Source: Jejuia rubra (GTDB lineage Bacteria > Bacteroidota > Bacteroidia > Flavobacteriales > Flavobacteriaceae). Taken from it: 64,000 nucleotides of DNA. This document shows, one piece after another, positions 27,221 through 35,963 of this stretch; the stretch's first letter is position 1, and each line of letters opens with the position of its first letter. The stretch is taken from contig NZ_JBHULY010000005.1 of NCBI RefSeq assembly GCF_042684665.1, forward strand, positions 310,001 to 374,000. Reading direction: 5' to 3'. The notes under the pieces were generated by a model that made no database searches, was not told the origin of the DNA, and saw only the letters and a list, made by a program, of their open reading frames with translations. Position numbers and translations under genes: made by a program.

Positions 27221-27228
27221 TATTTTTG
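27221..27228 (+). promoter_or_regulatory. -7 element of ssb promoter
   Basis: TATTTTTG fits TAnnTTTG 20 nt before the ATG. TTTTAG 21 nt upstream is a weak -33 candidate. Confidence 0.5.
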
Positions 27229-27248
27229 CGCTCTTAAATCAAAAAATC

Positions 27249-27695
27249 ATGTCAGGAAGTTTAAATAAAGTGATGCTCATTGGGAATTTAGGTGATGCCG
27301 TAAAAATGCATTATTTTGAAGGTGGTGGTTGTGTTGGCCGATTTCCTTTGGCGACTAGTGAAACCTATACGAGCAAGCAAACCAACGAACGTATTACCAA
27401 TACGGAATGGCATAATATTGTGGTGCGCAACAAGGGTGCTGAAATTTGCGAAAAATATTTGAGCAAAGGCGATAAAATATATGTGGAGGGCCGTATAAAA
27501 ACCCGAAAATGGACGGACGAGCAAGGTAACGACAGATACTCTACCGAAATACAGTGTACAGATTTCACCTTTTTAACTCCAAAAGGCGAAAGTGGAAACA
27601 ATACCTCAAATACCCCTGCGCAATCCAATTCCGCAGTAAACGAGCCAACTGCCAATCCTCCGATTGGCGATGATAACGATGACCTCCCTTTCTAA
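27249..27695 (+). CDS. ssb: Single-stranded DNA-binding protein
   Basis: Binds ssDNA in replication and repair. The 148-residue protein starts MSGSLNKVMLIGNLGDAVKM and has the OB-fold motifs TNTEWHNIVVRNKGAEICEK and KIYVEGRIKTRKWTDEQGND. A flexible Asn/Ser/Pro linker leads to the acidic tip DDNDDLPF, the docking site for SSB partners. ATG 27249 matches family starts better than 27216. It is followed closely by gldE and gldD, a typical Flavobacteriaceae order. Confidence 0.94.
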   Translation: MSGSLNKVMLIGNLGDAVKMHYFEGGGCVGRFPLATSETYTSKQTNERITNTEWHNIVVRNKGAEICEKYLSKGDKIYVEGRIKTRKWTDEQGNDRYSTEIQCTDFTFLTPKGESGNNTSNTPAQSNSAVNEPTANPPIGDDNDDLPF

Positions 27696-27734
27696 ATGGT
27701 GAAATCGTCAAAAGTTTAACTAAAACCAAAGTAT

Positions 27735-29039
27735 TTGGACCCTGAACCCCCGAGTTTATTCGCTTTCATTTTAGCAATTGATGTTTCAATTGTTTTTGGA
27801 TTTGTATTGTTGTTTTTGCTCTTGTGCTGTTCCGCACTGATTTCTGGTGCTGAGGTGGCGCTTTTTTCATTGTCTAGAACGGACATAGATAACACTGCTG
27901 AAACCGAGGCCAAGTATGTCAAAATAATATTACAATTATTGGAACGCCCCAAAAAACTGTTGGCCACCATTTTAGTGGCGAACAATTTTATAAATATTGC
28001 TGTGGTGATTTTGTTTGCCTACTTGGGAGATACCCTATTTGGCAATGTGACGAACCCGACATTAAAGTTTATTTTGGAAGTCATTGTCGTAACGTTTTTA
28101 ATTTTATTGTTCGGGGAAATTTTACCAAAGATTTATGCCAGCAGAAACAACATGAAATTTGCAAGTGTTATGGCCTATCCCCTAAAAGTATTGGATGTGT
28201 TATTATCGCCAATAAGTTTGCCGATGCGAAGCGTAACATTGACCATCCATAGTAAGTTAGGACGGCAAAAGTCTAATTTAAGCGTGGATCAATTGTCCCA
28301 CGCCTTGGAACTTACCGACCATGGGGACACTTCAAAAGAGGAAAAGAAAATTCTTCAAGGCATCGTGTCGTTCGGGAATACAGATACCAAACAAGTGATG
28401 CGCCCAAGGATTGATATTTTTGCTTTAAATACTGAACAGAAATACACCGAAATCCTCCCTGAAATTGCTGAAAATGGATATTCGAGAATTCCGGTTTACG
28501 AAGACAATATCGACCAAATAAAGGGCATTCTTTATGTGAAGGATTTATTGCCCTATTTGGACCGAAAACAATTTAATTGGGTCAAGCTGTTACGTGAGCC
28601 ATTCTTCGTTCCAGAGAATAAAAAACTGGATGATTTGATGGCGGAGTTTCAGGAGAAGAAAGTGCATTTGGCTGTAGTGGTAGATGAATATGGCGGGACT
28701 TCAGGTTTGATTTCATTGGAGGATATTATTGAGGAGATTGTGGGTGATATCAGTGATGAATTTGATGATGAGGATTTGAATTACTCCAAGCTTGATGACA
28801 ACAACTACGTGTTTGAGGGCAAAACTGCCCTGAAGGATTTTTATAAAGTCATCAAGTTAGAAGACGATTCTGTTTTTGAAGAGGAAAAAGGGGAGGCAGA
28901 AACCATTGCTGGCTTTGTTTTGGAAATTTCGGGTAGTTTCCCAAAATTGCAATCCAAAATATTTTTCAAAGATTACGTTTTTACTATTGAGGCGATGGAC
29001 AAAAAGCGTATCAAACGCGTAAAGGTGACTATAGTTTAA
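27735..29039 (+). CDS. gldE: Gliding motility-associated membrane protein GldE (CNNM/CBS)
   Basis: A 434-residue inner-membrane protein related to hemolysin/CorC transporters. It has an N-terminal DUF21/CNNM region with four helices (IVFGFVLLFLLLCCSALISG; AEVALFSLSRTD; FINIAVVILFAYLG), a CBS pair (MRPRIDIFALNT; YSRIPVYEDNIDQIKGILYV; VVVDEYGGTSGLISLEDIIEE) and a C-terminal CorC/HlyC domain. It begins with TTG at 27735 (MDPEPPSL, matching GldE N-termini), an unusual start here. It is adjacent to gldD, as in gliding flavobacteria, where GldE can support GldD function. Confidence 0.9.
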   Translation: MDPEPPSLFAFILAIDVSIVFGFVLLFLLLCCSALISGAEVALFSLSRTDIDNTAETEAKYVKIILQLLERPKKLLATILVANNFINIAVVILFAYLGDTLFGNVTNPTLKFILEVIVVTFLILLFGEILPKIYASRNNMKFASVMAYPLKVLDVLLSPISLPMRSVTLTIHSKLGRQKSNLSVDQLSHALELTDHGDTSKEEKKILQGIVSFGNTDTKQVMRPRIDIFALNTEQKYTEILPEIAENGYSRIPVYEDNIDQIKGILYVKDLLPYLDRKQFNWVKLLREPFFVPENKKLDDLMAEFQEKKVHLAVVVDEYGGTSGLISLEDIIEEIVGDISDEFDDEDLNYSKLDDNNYVFEGKTALKDFYKVIKLEDDSVFEEEKGEAETIAGFVLEISGSFPKLQSKIFFKDYVFTIEAMDKKRIKRVKVTIV

Positions 29040-29041
29040 TT

Positions 29042-29629
29042 ATGAAGATACAGTTTTCCTTTGTATTGGTGATTTTGTTGATGTTGGTTTCCTGTAACGA
29101 GGATTATGTGCCAAAACCAAAAGCGTATTTAAGGTTGGATTATCCTGAGGTTACTTATAAAGCGCAGAAATTTTCAGAAATGCCCGTTGCTTTTGAAATG
29201 AGTAGTTTGGTTGATGGTGTCTTAGTAAAACCTCTTCCGAGTACAACCGAAAGTTACGGTGCCAATTTGGATTACAAGTCATTAAAGGCCACTCTTTTCT
29301 TGACCTATAAAGCTATTGAAGGCGATGATAAAAACTTAAATGATTTTCTGCGCGATGCCCAAAAACTAACTTTGGAGCATACCAAAAAAGCTGATGAAAT
29401 CCCAAAATACCCATTTGAAAATCCTGAGCGCAAGGTTTATGGCATGTTATCCGAAGTAAAAGGCAATGCTGCGTCGCCTGCTCAATTCTATGTTACCGAT
29501 AGCGTGAATCATTTTTTAACCGGTTCTCTTTATTTTAAGGCTAAACCCAATTACGATTCCATTTTGCCTGCTGCTAACTATCTGATTAAAGATATCAAGC
29601 GTATTATGGAAACGGTGGAGTGGGAATGA
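29042..29629 (+). CDS. gldD: Gliding motility lipoprotein GldD
   Basis: A 195-residue lipoprotein needed for gliding and type IX secretion in Flavobacterium. The signal MKIQFSFVLVILLMLVSC has a lipobox (LVSC), and the mature part opens with VPKPKAYLRLDYPEVTYK, the recognised GldD start. It ends ANYLIKDIKRIMETVEWE. Two nt separate it from gldE, so the two are co-translated. A cluster of inverted repeats follows. Confidence 0.93.
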   Translation: MKIQFSFVLVILLMLVSCNEDYVPKPKAYLRLDYPEVTYKAQKFSEMPVAFEMSSLVDGVLVKPLPSTTESYGANLDYKSLKATLFLTYKAIEGDDKNLNDFLRDAQKLTLEHTKKADEIPKYPFENPERKVYGMLSEVKGNAASPAQFYVTDSVNHFLTGSLYFKAKPNYDSILPAANYLIKDIKRIMETVEWE

Positions 29630-29635
29630 CACCTT

Positions 29636-29724
29636 TGAGGTGTCACCCTGAACTTGTTTCAGGGTCTAGATTAGTTAAAAATAAGGTGCTGAAACAAGTT
29701 CAGCATGACAGCCAAGTGGCTGTC
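29636..29724 (+). repeat. Cluster of four dispersed inverted repeats
   Basis: Tandem hairpins CACC-TTTG-AGGTG-like, CCCTGAA/TTCAGGG (29646-29664), GCTGAA/TTCAGC (29688-29704) and GACAGCC/GGCTGTC (29707-29724). The middle two carry the same core in opposite orientation (AACTTGTTTCAG and CTGAAACAAGTT). It looks like REP-like DNA accumulated after gldD; the first hairpins might also help end gldD transcription. Confidence 0.7.
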
Positions 29725-29726
29725 AA

Positions 29727-29756
29727 TAAAAAAGCTCCCCGTTTCAGGAGAGCTTT
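29727..29756 (-). terminator. Terminator of the heavy-metal lipoprotein gene
   Basis: AAAGCTC/GAGCTTT stem; on the reverse strand it ends in six T. It lies about 115 nt after the stop at 29873, and a second small hairpin (TCAACGC/GCGTTGA at 29787-29804) lies between. Confidence 0.6.
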
Positions 29757-29872
29757 AAAATTTCAACACTTAATTTAAAAAATCACTCAACGCTTATGCG
29801 TTGATTCCTTTTAAATTGTCATTCCCGTGAATAAGGGAAACAAAGTTTGGGGCTTAAGGTTTTTACCTCGAA

Positions 29873-30256
29873 CTACTTCGTGAAATCTTCAACCGTTTTC
29901 ATGTCACTTACCTTATAAATATCGGCCACGCTGGTTACGGTGTTTTCCAATGATGTAGGGTTTACCTTGGCTTCGTCATATTCCACCATGGCTAATCGTT
30001 TGTCAAAGTCTACTTTGGCATAAGTTACACCTTCCATCTTAGCGATTTTCTTTTCGATAGTAGCTGCACATCCAATGGCGCAGGTCATGCCATCAACAGT
30101 AAATTCGGCCTTCGCATAAGTAGCGTTCGGGTCTTTTTCTTTTTTAGAAGCAGTTTCAACCTCTATAGTTTTTACTTCGGGATTTGTACTGTTTTTGCAA
30201 TTAACAACAACAAACGCCATCAAGAAAATTCCTAAAATATATGTTATGGTTTTCAT
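29873..30256 (-). CDS. Lipoprotein with heavy-metal-associated (HMA) domain
   Basis: A 127-residue periplasmic or outer-membrane lipoprotein (MKTITYILGIFLMAFVVVNC). After a charged linker, residues about 48-120 form an HMA ferredoxin-like fold: AEFTVDGMTCAIGCAATIEK, MEGVTYAKVDFDKRLAMVEY. The metal motif is MTCAIGC (C-x3-C), one residue longer than the usual CxxC, so metal choice or geometry may differ from CopZ-type chaperones. No P-type ATPase gene is near. Confidence 0.85.
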   Translation of the reverse strand: MKTITYILGIFLMAFVVVNCKNSTNPEVKTIEVETASKKEKDPNATYAKAEFTVDGMTCAIGCAATIEKKIAKMEGVTYAKVDFDKRLAMVEYDEAKVNPTSLENTVTSVADIYKVSDMKTVEDFTK

Positions 30257-30356
30257 ATTTGTTTTGTTTAAAACTTATGGATACAAAACTACTAAATAAT
30301 GGTAGTTGTTGTTTTAAAAAATTACACTTTTGTGATAAAAATAACAGTCAGCAATT

Positions 30357-31232
30357 ATGGCTCCAGCGACCTTAAAGTGGATATATCTTGTCATCCTGTC
30401 AATTATTTGGGGAAGCTCGTTCATTTTGATAAAGAAGGGGTTGGTTGGGTTAACCCCTGTACAGTTGGGAGCCATACGCATCATTTTTACGGCATTTTTC
30501 CTTTTTATTGTAGCTTTTAAACGCGTGAAGACCATTGCCATAAAGGATTGGAAATGGGTAATTCTCACAGGGCTTTTGGGTACATTTTTTCCTGCTTTTT
30601 TATTCGCTTTCGCGGAAACTGAAATCGATAGTGCCATTGCATCGATATTGAATTCTCTGGTACCATTAAACACTATCATTTTGGGCGTATTTGTGTTTAA
30701 AATAAAGTCCACAAAACGACAGGTAGCAGGGGTGTTTATCGGATTGTTGGGTACATTGATGCTGATTTTTAACGGGGCCTCCATAAATCCAAATCAGAAT
30801 TATTTGTATGCCATATTCGTTGTCATCGCCACTTTTATGTATGCGACCAGTGTCAACATCCTGAAACGATATTTGCAAAACATGAATGCTTTGACCATAG
30901 CAGTGGGGAATTTTGTGGCCATTATTATTCCTTCACTTGTAATTTTGGTAGCCTCCGATTTTTTTGAGGAAGCGGTGCTAACCTCCCCAAATCTGAAACC
31001 GGCATTATTTTATATGTTGATTTTATCCTTATTTGGTACGGCCATAGCAAAGGTGTTGTTCAATAAATTGGTGCATATTGCCACGCCGGTGTTTGCTTCC
31101 TCGGTAACCTATTTAATGACCATCGTGGCCGTTTTTTGGGGAATTTTAGATGGCGAAAAATTTGGATTACTCCAAGCTTTAGCAACCATAATTATCTTAT
31201 TGGGGGTGTACCTTGCCAATAAAAGAAAGTAG
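30357..31232 (+). CDS. DMT family (EamA) transporter
   Basis: A 291-residue inner-membrane protein with ten predicted helices in two EamA repeats. LKWIYLVILSIIWGSSFILI and the second-half FASSVTYLMTIVAVFWGILDGE are characteristic of the drug/metabolite transporter superfamily. The substrate is not predictable; relatives export amino acids or other metabolites. It stands alone, divergent from the HMA gene. Confidence 0.88.
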   Translation: MAPATLKWIYLVILSIIWGSSFILIKKGLVGLTPVQLGAIRIIFTAFFLFIVAFKRVKTIAIKDWKWVILTGLLGTFFPAFLFAFAETEIDSAIASILNSLVPLNTIILGVFVFKIKSTKRQVAGVFIGLLGTLMLIFNGASINPNQNYLYAIFVVIATFMYATSVNILKRYLQNMNALTIAVGNFVAIIIPSLVILVASDFFEEAVLTSPNLKPALFYMLILSLFGTAIAKVLFNKLVHIATPVFASSVTYLMTIVAVFWGILDGEKFGLLQALATIIILLGVYLANKRK

Positions 31233-31403
31233 TGCTAAAGTAATTATTGGGGCAATAAATTATTAAAAGTCATTTTTTTTCCCGAAATTTAAGAAGTGTT
31301 TGATTCAATTTTTTGAAACATTAGCCCTATTTCTTCATTTAATTTCAACATGTTTCAAACCAAAAATCACATCTGAAATCTCAACCAAAAAAAATTCAAA
31401 CAG

Positions 31404-31847
31404 ATGAAAAATTTAATACTTCCCATTCGGTTCGGTTTAGTTACCAGCGCAGTTTTAATTGCCTATTTTTTAGTTTTGGCGCTTTTTAATAAGCACATTA
31501 ATCCAGCTTTTAGTTTGGTAAATGCCGCTATTACGTTATTCGGTATTTATGAGGCCATTAGACTAAGCAAACTGGAAAACCCTGAGGCTTTTTCTTATGG
31601 TGAAGGATTCAAAATAGGGGTGGTTACAGGGTCTATCGCCACATTGGTATTTACCTTTTTCTTTCTGTTTTATGCAACTGAAATAAGCCCAAGCTTTTTA
31701 CCTGCACTTTTAGACAATATTCATTGGGGTTTTAAATCTAACATCGGCATGATCGTATTCGTAGTGGCGATTATGGGGCTGTCCACGTCTGTAGTGGCTT
31801 CGCTCACTGTAATGCAATTATTTAAGAGGAGTAATAATTTAGCCTAA
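31404..31847 (+). CDS. DUF4199 membrane protein
   Basis: A 147-residue protein with four hydrophobic helices (IRFGLVTSAVLIAYFLVLAL; VNAAITLFGIYEAIRL; GVVTGSIATLVFTFFFLFYA; GMIVFVVAIMGLSTSVVASL). The FSYGEGFKIGVVTG loop is the DUF4199 signature I recall. Function unknown. The preceding 170 nt hold no gene or clear element. Confidence 0.7.
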   Translation: MKNLILPIRFGLVTSAVLIAYFLVLALFNKHINPAFSLVNAAITLFGIYEAIRLSKLENPEAFSYGEGFKIGVVTGSIATLVFTFFFLFYATEISPSFLPALLDNIHWGFKSNIGMIVFVVAIMGLSTSVVASLTVMQLFKRSNNLA

Positions 31848-31860
31848 AACGGACAAAACG

Positions 31861-31891
31861 TTTGTAGATTGATTAATTAGAATTATATTTG
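31861..31891 (+). promoter_or_regulatory. Promoter of rplU-rpmA
   Basis: -33 TTTG (31861-31864), a 19-nt spacer and -7 TATATTTG (31884-31891): a near-perfect Bacteroidota promoter. Confidence 0.75.
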
Positions 31892-31893
31892 CA

Positions 31894-31923
31894 CCCGCCT
31901 TAAGCGAATTAGGGCGGTTTTTT
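31894..31923 (+). promoter_or_regulatory. Attenuator-like hairpin in the rplU leader
   Basis: CCGCC/GGCGG stem with a 13-nt loop and six T, placed just after the promoter and 30 nt before rplU. It looks like a terminator inside the 5' leader and could control the operon by attenuation or L21 feedback; the mechanism is inferred. Confidence 0.55.
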
Positions 31924-31953
31924 AATAAAATTAATTAATAAAAACGTTACGCT

Positions 31954-32475
31954 ATGTACGCAATTGTAGAGATAGCAGGGCATCAATTCAAAGTTGAGAA
32001 AGACCAAAAAGTTTTTGTTAATCGTTTACAAGCAGAAGAAGGTAAGAAAGTAGATTTCGATAACGTTCTTTTAATTGGAGATGGTGACAAAGTAACTGTA
32101 GGCGCCCCGGCTATAGACGGAGCACAAGTAAGTGCAAAAGTCTTAAAGCACCTTAAAGGAGATAAGGTGATAGTTTTCAAAAAGAAAAGACGTAAAGGTT
32201 ACCGAGTGAAGAACGGACACCGTCAGTATTTATCTGAAATCGTAATTGAAAGCATCGTAGCTTCCGGAGCTAAGCCAGCTAAGAAAACTGAGCCGAAGAA
32301 AGAAGCTAAAAAAGAAGCACCGAAAGCTAAGGCTGAAACTGCTACCCCAAAAGCTGAGGCAACTCAAGATTTAAGCAAATTAACCGTTGCTCAATTGAAG
32401 GAGATGGCTAAAGCTAAAGGTATTGAAGGGATTTCTTCAATGAAGAAGGCAGATTTAATTGCAGCTTTAAGCTAG
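31954..32475 (+). CDS. rplU: 50S ribosomal protein L21 with C-terminal extension
   Basis: bL21 binds 23S rRNA. Residues 1-104 are the normal protein (MYAIVEIAGHQFKVEKDQKV; KKKRRKGYRVKNGHRQYLSE). They are followed by a Lys/Ala/Glu-rich linker (about 105-137) and a terminal 35-residue module, LSKLTVAQLKEMAKAKGIEG, SSMKKADLIAAL, which resembles SAP/Rho-N nucleic-acid-binding helices. Total 173 residues against about 103 in most bacteria. First gene of rplU-rpmA. Confidence 0.94.
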   Translation: MYAIVEIAGHQFKVEKDQKVFVNRLQAEEGKKVDFDNVLLIGDGDKVTVGAPAIDGAQVSAKVLKHLKGDKVIVFKKKRRKGYRVKNGHRQYLSEIVIESIVASGAKPAKKTEPKKEAKKEAPKAKAETATPKAEATQDLSKLTVAQLKEMAKAKGIEGISSMKKADLIAALS

Positions 32476-32500
32476 TTTAACAATATAAAATCGAAATAAA

Positions 32501-32761
32501 ATGGCACATAAAAAAGGAGTCGGAAGTTCGAAAAACGGTAGAGAATCAGAATCGAAACGCCTTGGGGTTAAGATTTTTGGCGGACAAGCAGCAATTGCTG
32601 GAAACATTATCGTAAGACAAAGAGGAAATACGCACCACCCAGGTGAAAACGTATATTCTTCAAAAGATCATACATTACATGCCAAAGTTGATGGTATCGT
32701 AAAATTCACAAAGAAAAAAGATAACAAATCTTATGTTTCTATTGAGCCGTTTGAGGCTTAA
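32501..32761 (+). CDS. rpmA: 50S ribosomal protein L27
   Basis: An 86-residue protein near the peptidyl-transferase centre. MAHKKGVGSSKNGRESESKR and IIVRQRGNTHHPGENV are diagnostic. It is 25 nt after rplU. The N-terminus begins directly with AHKKG, without the cleavable leader found in Firmicutes. Confidence 0.96.
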   Translation: MAHKKGVGSSKNGRESESKRLGVKIFGGQAAIAGNIIVRQRGNTHHPGENVYSSKDHTLHAKVDGIVKFTKKKDNKSYVSIEPFEA

Positions 32762-32776
32762 GAAATAGCTTTCTTT

Positions 32777-32838
32777 AAAAAACCTGCCCTGAGCGAAGTC
32801 GAAGGGTGAAAGCCCTTTCTGGAAACAGAGAGGGTTTT
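32777..32838 (+). terminator. rpmA terminator enclosing a dispersed repeat
   Basis: AAAAAACC near 32777-32784 pairs with GGGTTTTTT near 32831-32839, ending in T. The loop contains CCCTGAGCGAAGTCGAAGGG (32787-32806), a repeat core of the Bacteroidota GAGCGAAGTCGAA type. Confidence 0.6.
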
Positions 32839-33309
32839 TTATTTCAAAATCTCACGAACAATTTTCAGGTGGTGGTTAGTGTGCAATTCCAGAAATCGCA
32901 TGGCTTGTTTTTTAGAAAGCACACCAAAAATATGGTGTTTAAAGTGAGCTGTTTCTTTTAATGTTTTGGTGTTTTCTAGCTGGGTTTTTGCTTTTTCAAC
33001 TTGAGCGAGGAGCTCTGATTTGGAGATACTCTCTGGGGGTAGAACAATTTTGGGAGCTTTAGCTCTTCCCCTTGGGATGAAGTTCAATCCAAACAAAACT
33101 AACCTCGTAAGATTAAAATCCTTTTTAAAAGGTTTTTCGTTGGTTCTGGCCAATATGCCTGTAATGCCATTGACTACTTTTAGGGCATGGTCCAATTGCC
33201 AGCCTACTGTTGCTTGGGATACCGCCGTATTCTTTTTGTCCTTAAAAGGAATATGCTCCTCAATTTCTTGTAAGAGTTGGTGCACCCGCTCCGTTTTTTT
33301 GCATTCCAT
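32839..33309 (-). CDS. DUF1569 / DinB-like protein
   Basis: A 156-residue cytoplasmic helical-bundle protein. Conserved His residues in GWQLDHALKVV, AHFKHHIFGVLSKKQ and LELHTNHHLKIV are the metal-binding pattern of DinB-like proteins, to which DUF1569 belongs. Relatives include thiol-transferases and damage-inducible proteins, but the activity is not established. It is convergent with rpmA. Confidence 0.78.
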   Translation of the reverse strand: MECKKTERVHQLLQEIEEHIPFKDKKNTAVSQATVGWQLDHALKVVNGITGILARTNEKPFKKDFNLTRLVLFGLNFIPRGRAKAPKIVLPPESISKSELLAQVEKAKTQLENTKTLKETAHFKHHIFGVLSKKQAMRFLELHTNHHLKIVREILK

Positions 33310-33404
33310 GCTCTAATTTAGTGATATAAAATGAAAATAAATTATTAACTTTAGGGTATTGCATTCGCAATGTATGACAATGTTTGACTTTAAAATTTGT
33401 GCTT

Positions 33405-33677
33405 ATGCTACCATTTAGATCAGAAATCAGGAATTCCCCGACGCAACCTACCATCAAGATTTTCTTGAGCGACGAATCTTTGGACGCACGTGTGAAAAAG
33501 CATTTGGAGCATTTCAAGGAAATTGAGGAGATTGAAATTAGGGAAAGTATCGGACAGAACAGAAGCAATGAGAATATTACCGTATTCTTAAAGGAGGACG
33601 TGGATATTAATAAAATGAAACAATCCATTGATTCCAGCCTTTGGTGGTATTTCGAAGAGGATTTAGTAGACGAGTAA
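33405..33677 (+). CDS. Small conserved-looking protein of unknown function
   Basis: A 90-residue soluble protein, MLPFRSEIRNSPTQPTIKIF then LSDESLDARVKKHLEHFKEI and a C-terminal SSLWWYFEEDLVDE. It alternates strand-helix-strand (IKIFLSD; ARVKKHLEHF; EEIEIRES; NITVFLKED; MKQSIDSSLWWY), a small ferredoxin-like layout. The frame is open from a TTG at 33384; ATG 33405 is preferred. No known family was recognised and no partner is evident. Confidence 0.6.
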   Translation: MLPFRSEIRNSPTQPTIKIFLSDESLDARVKKHLEHFKEIEEIEIRESIGQNRSNENITVFLKEDVDINKMKQSIDSSLWWYFEEDLVDE

Positions 33678-33779
33678 ATACGTCTTTCTTATAGCCCTAA
33701 ATACTTTCTTTTTTTAACACGCCCTAAGCAATAATTCCTATAGTATCTTTTTTATCTTTACCTAGATAAAAACGAAACT

Positions 33780-35870
33780 ATGCGATTTCTTACACTTCTT
33801 TTGTTTTTTATTGTTTTTCAGGTGTCTGCCCAACAAGGCGGGATGTGGATTCCTTCTTTGTTAGAGGGGATGAATGAAACTGAAATGCAAAATTTGGGCA
33901 GTAAATTATCCGCAAAGGATATTTATGATATTAACAACTCAAGCCTCAAGGATGCTATAGGACACTTTAACGGTGGATGCACCAGTGAGATTATTTCTCC
34001 CAAAGGATTGCTCCTTACAAATCATCATTGTGGTTATAGCCAAATTCAATCCCACTCTTCATTAGAAAATGATTATACAAAAAACGGTTTTTGGGCGATG
34101 TCTTTAAAGGACGAAATCCCAAATAAAGGCCTGTTTGTAGAGTTTATTGTGAGGATAGAGGACGTAACCGAAGCGGTACTTGAAGGCGTAACGGACGACT
34201 TGACTTCAAAAGAACGACAATCAAAAATTGACATTAACCGAAACAAGGTTGAAAAACGGGTAGAGAAAGAAGCATGGCAGGGAATAAAGATTAAACCCTT
34301 TTTCAAAGGAAATCAATATTTTCTGTTTGTAACGGAGCGGTTTGATGATATTCGCCTGGTTGGTGCCCCGCCGTCCAGTATCGGTAAGTTTGGTAGCGAT
34401 AACGATAATTGGGTTTGGCCAAGACACACAGGAGACTTTTCTCTTTTTAGGATTTATGCGGATGAAAATAATAGGCCAGCGACTTACAGTGAAAAAAACG
34501 TGCCTTACACGCCCAAGCATTTCTTTCCAATTTCTTTAGATGGTGTTGAAGAAAATGATTTTACAATGGTTTTTGGTTTCCCGGGCCGTACCAATGAATA
34601 TTTACCAGCAGTAGCAATTGAGCAGATTACCCAAAAATTGAATCCTGCGAGAATAGCCATTAGGGAGGCCGCTTTGAAAGTAATTGATGGGTACATGAAA
34701 CAAAATGATGAAATACGAATTCAATATGCCTCTAAGCAGGCCCGTATGGCCAATTCCTGGAAAAAATGGATAGGTGAAAATCAAGGCATCCAGCGCAGTG
34801 GGGCAATTCAAATTAGGAATGAATTTCAGGATGAGTTTACAAGAGCATTGAAAGCCCAAGGGAAGACCACCGAATATGGTGAAATCCTATCGGAATTTGA
34901 ACAGCTTTATGGGCAATTTGAGGCTGTAAACGTCAAGAGGAATAGTTTCATTGAGGTGTTTTTAAGAACCAATGAGCTTATGCAAATGATGCTCCGTATG
35001 GCGCAAATGGAGAATTCAGCTGGCAATGGGAAAGAAGCTTTTGAAAAGGCCAGAACCGCAATGATCAATAGATTAAAAGGGATTCATAAAAATTATAATG
35101 TAGATTTGGATAGGGGTGTATTCGAAGCTGTTATGCCATTGTATACAACAGATGTTGATGTTTCAATTTATGACCAAACAGCGTTTACAGATTTGGATAA
35201 GGCACTGGAATTATTGGAAGGCAATTCTAAAACCGTTTTAATGAAATTAAATGCCGATCCGGCCTACAAATATGCCAAACCAATGGTTTTGGATTTTTTT
35301 ATGAATATTGAGCCTAAATTTCAGGAAATTAATACTCAAATAAATGAAATTCAAAAACAATATATGACTGCACTCATGGATGTTATGCCTGAGGAACGTT
35401 ATTTCCCTGATGCTAATGGTACCTTGCGGGTTACTTATGGGAAAGTAAAAGGATATTCGCCTAGAGATGCTGTGTACTATCATCCTACGACTTTTTTGGA
35501 CGGTGTGATAGAAAAATATATTCCTGGCGACTACGAATTTGATGTGCCAGAAAAGTTAAGGACGCTATACAACACAAATGATTATGGCCAGTACGCCGAT
35601 AAAAATGGCAAATTGCCAGTATGTTTCCTTGGTACAAACCACACCACTGGAGGTAATTCCGGAAGCCCGGCTATTGATGCTGAAGGAAACCTGGTGGGTT
35701 TAAACTTTGATCGAGTATGGGAAGGTACGATGAGCGATATTTACTATGATCCTGAGATATGTAGAAATATCATGGTAGATTTAAGGTATGTCCTTTTCGT
35801 CATTGATAAATATGCTGGAGCCAAGCATCTTGTTGATGAAATGCACTTGGTACATCCAAAAAGCGATTAG
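33780..35870 (+). CDS. S46 family dipeptidyl-peptidase (DPP7/DPP11 type)
   Basis: A 696-residue periplasmic serine peptidase that removes dipeptides for amino-acid nutrition. The signal peptide ends at VSAQ|QGG. A chymotrypsin-like domain is split by a helical insert: LLLTNHHCGYSQIQ (catalytic His at 82-83), DNDNWVWPRHTGDFSLFRIY, and GGNSGSPAIDAEGNLVGLNF with Ser627. The length and the terminal IMVDLRYVLFVIDKYAGAKH match S46. Asp/Glu (DPP11) versus hydrophobic (DPP7) specificity is not assigned. Confidence 0.93.
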   Translation: MRFLTLLLFFIVFQVSAQQGGMWIPSLLEGMNETEMQNLGSKLSAKDIYDINNSSLKDAIGHFNGGCTSEIISPKGLLLTNHHCGYSQIQSHSSLENDYTKNGFWAMSLKDEIPNKGLFVEFIVRIEDVTEAVLEGVTDDLTSKERQSKIDINRNKVEKRVEKEAWQGIKIKPFFKGNQYFLFVTERFDDIRLVGAPPSSIGKFGSDNDNWVWPRHTGDFSLFRIYADENNRPATYSEKNVPYTPKHFFPISLDGVEENDFTMVFGFPGRTNEYLPAVAIEQITQKLNPARIAIREAALKVIDGYMKQNDEIRIQYASKQARMANSWKKWIGENQGIQRSGAIQIRNEFQDEFTRALKAQGKTTEYGEILSEFEQLYGQFEAVNVKRNSFIEVFLRTNELMQMMLRMAQMENSAGNGKEAFEKARTAMINRLKGIHKNYNVDLDRGVFEAVMPLYTTDVDVSIYDQTAFTDLDKALELLEGNSKTVLMKLNADPAYKYAKPMVLDFFMNIEPKFQEINTQINEIQKQYMTALMDVMPEERYFPDANGTLRVTYGKVKGYSPRDAVYYHPTTFLDGVIEKYIPGDYEFDVPEKLRTLYNTNDYGQYADKNGKLPVCFLGTNHTTGGNSGSPAIDAEGNLVGLNFDRVWEGTMSDIYYDPEICRNIMVDLRYVLFVIDKYAGAKHLVDEMHLVHPKSD

Positions 35871-35913
35871 GTTAAACATACCTGCAAACACTTTCGCTAA
35901 ACAATATTGTTTG

Positions 35914-35951
35914 ATGGGTTTGAGTTATGATAATAATTCAAACCCATTTTT
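35914..35951 (+). terminator. Terminator of the S46 peptidase gene
   Basis: Ten-base-pair stem ATGGGTTTGA/TCAAACCCAT, loop of 14 nt, then five T. It ends only 12 nt before the likely start of the next gene. Confidence 0.85.
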
Positions 35952-35963
35952 ATTAGGTCAGTA

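Noticed and set aside
29636..29804. Closely spaced repeats that might be a small CRISPR array
   Set aside because: Units are short inverted repeats of different sequence, with no regular spacers and no cas genes.
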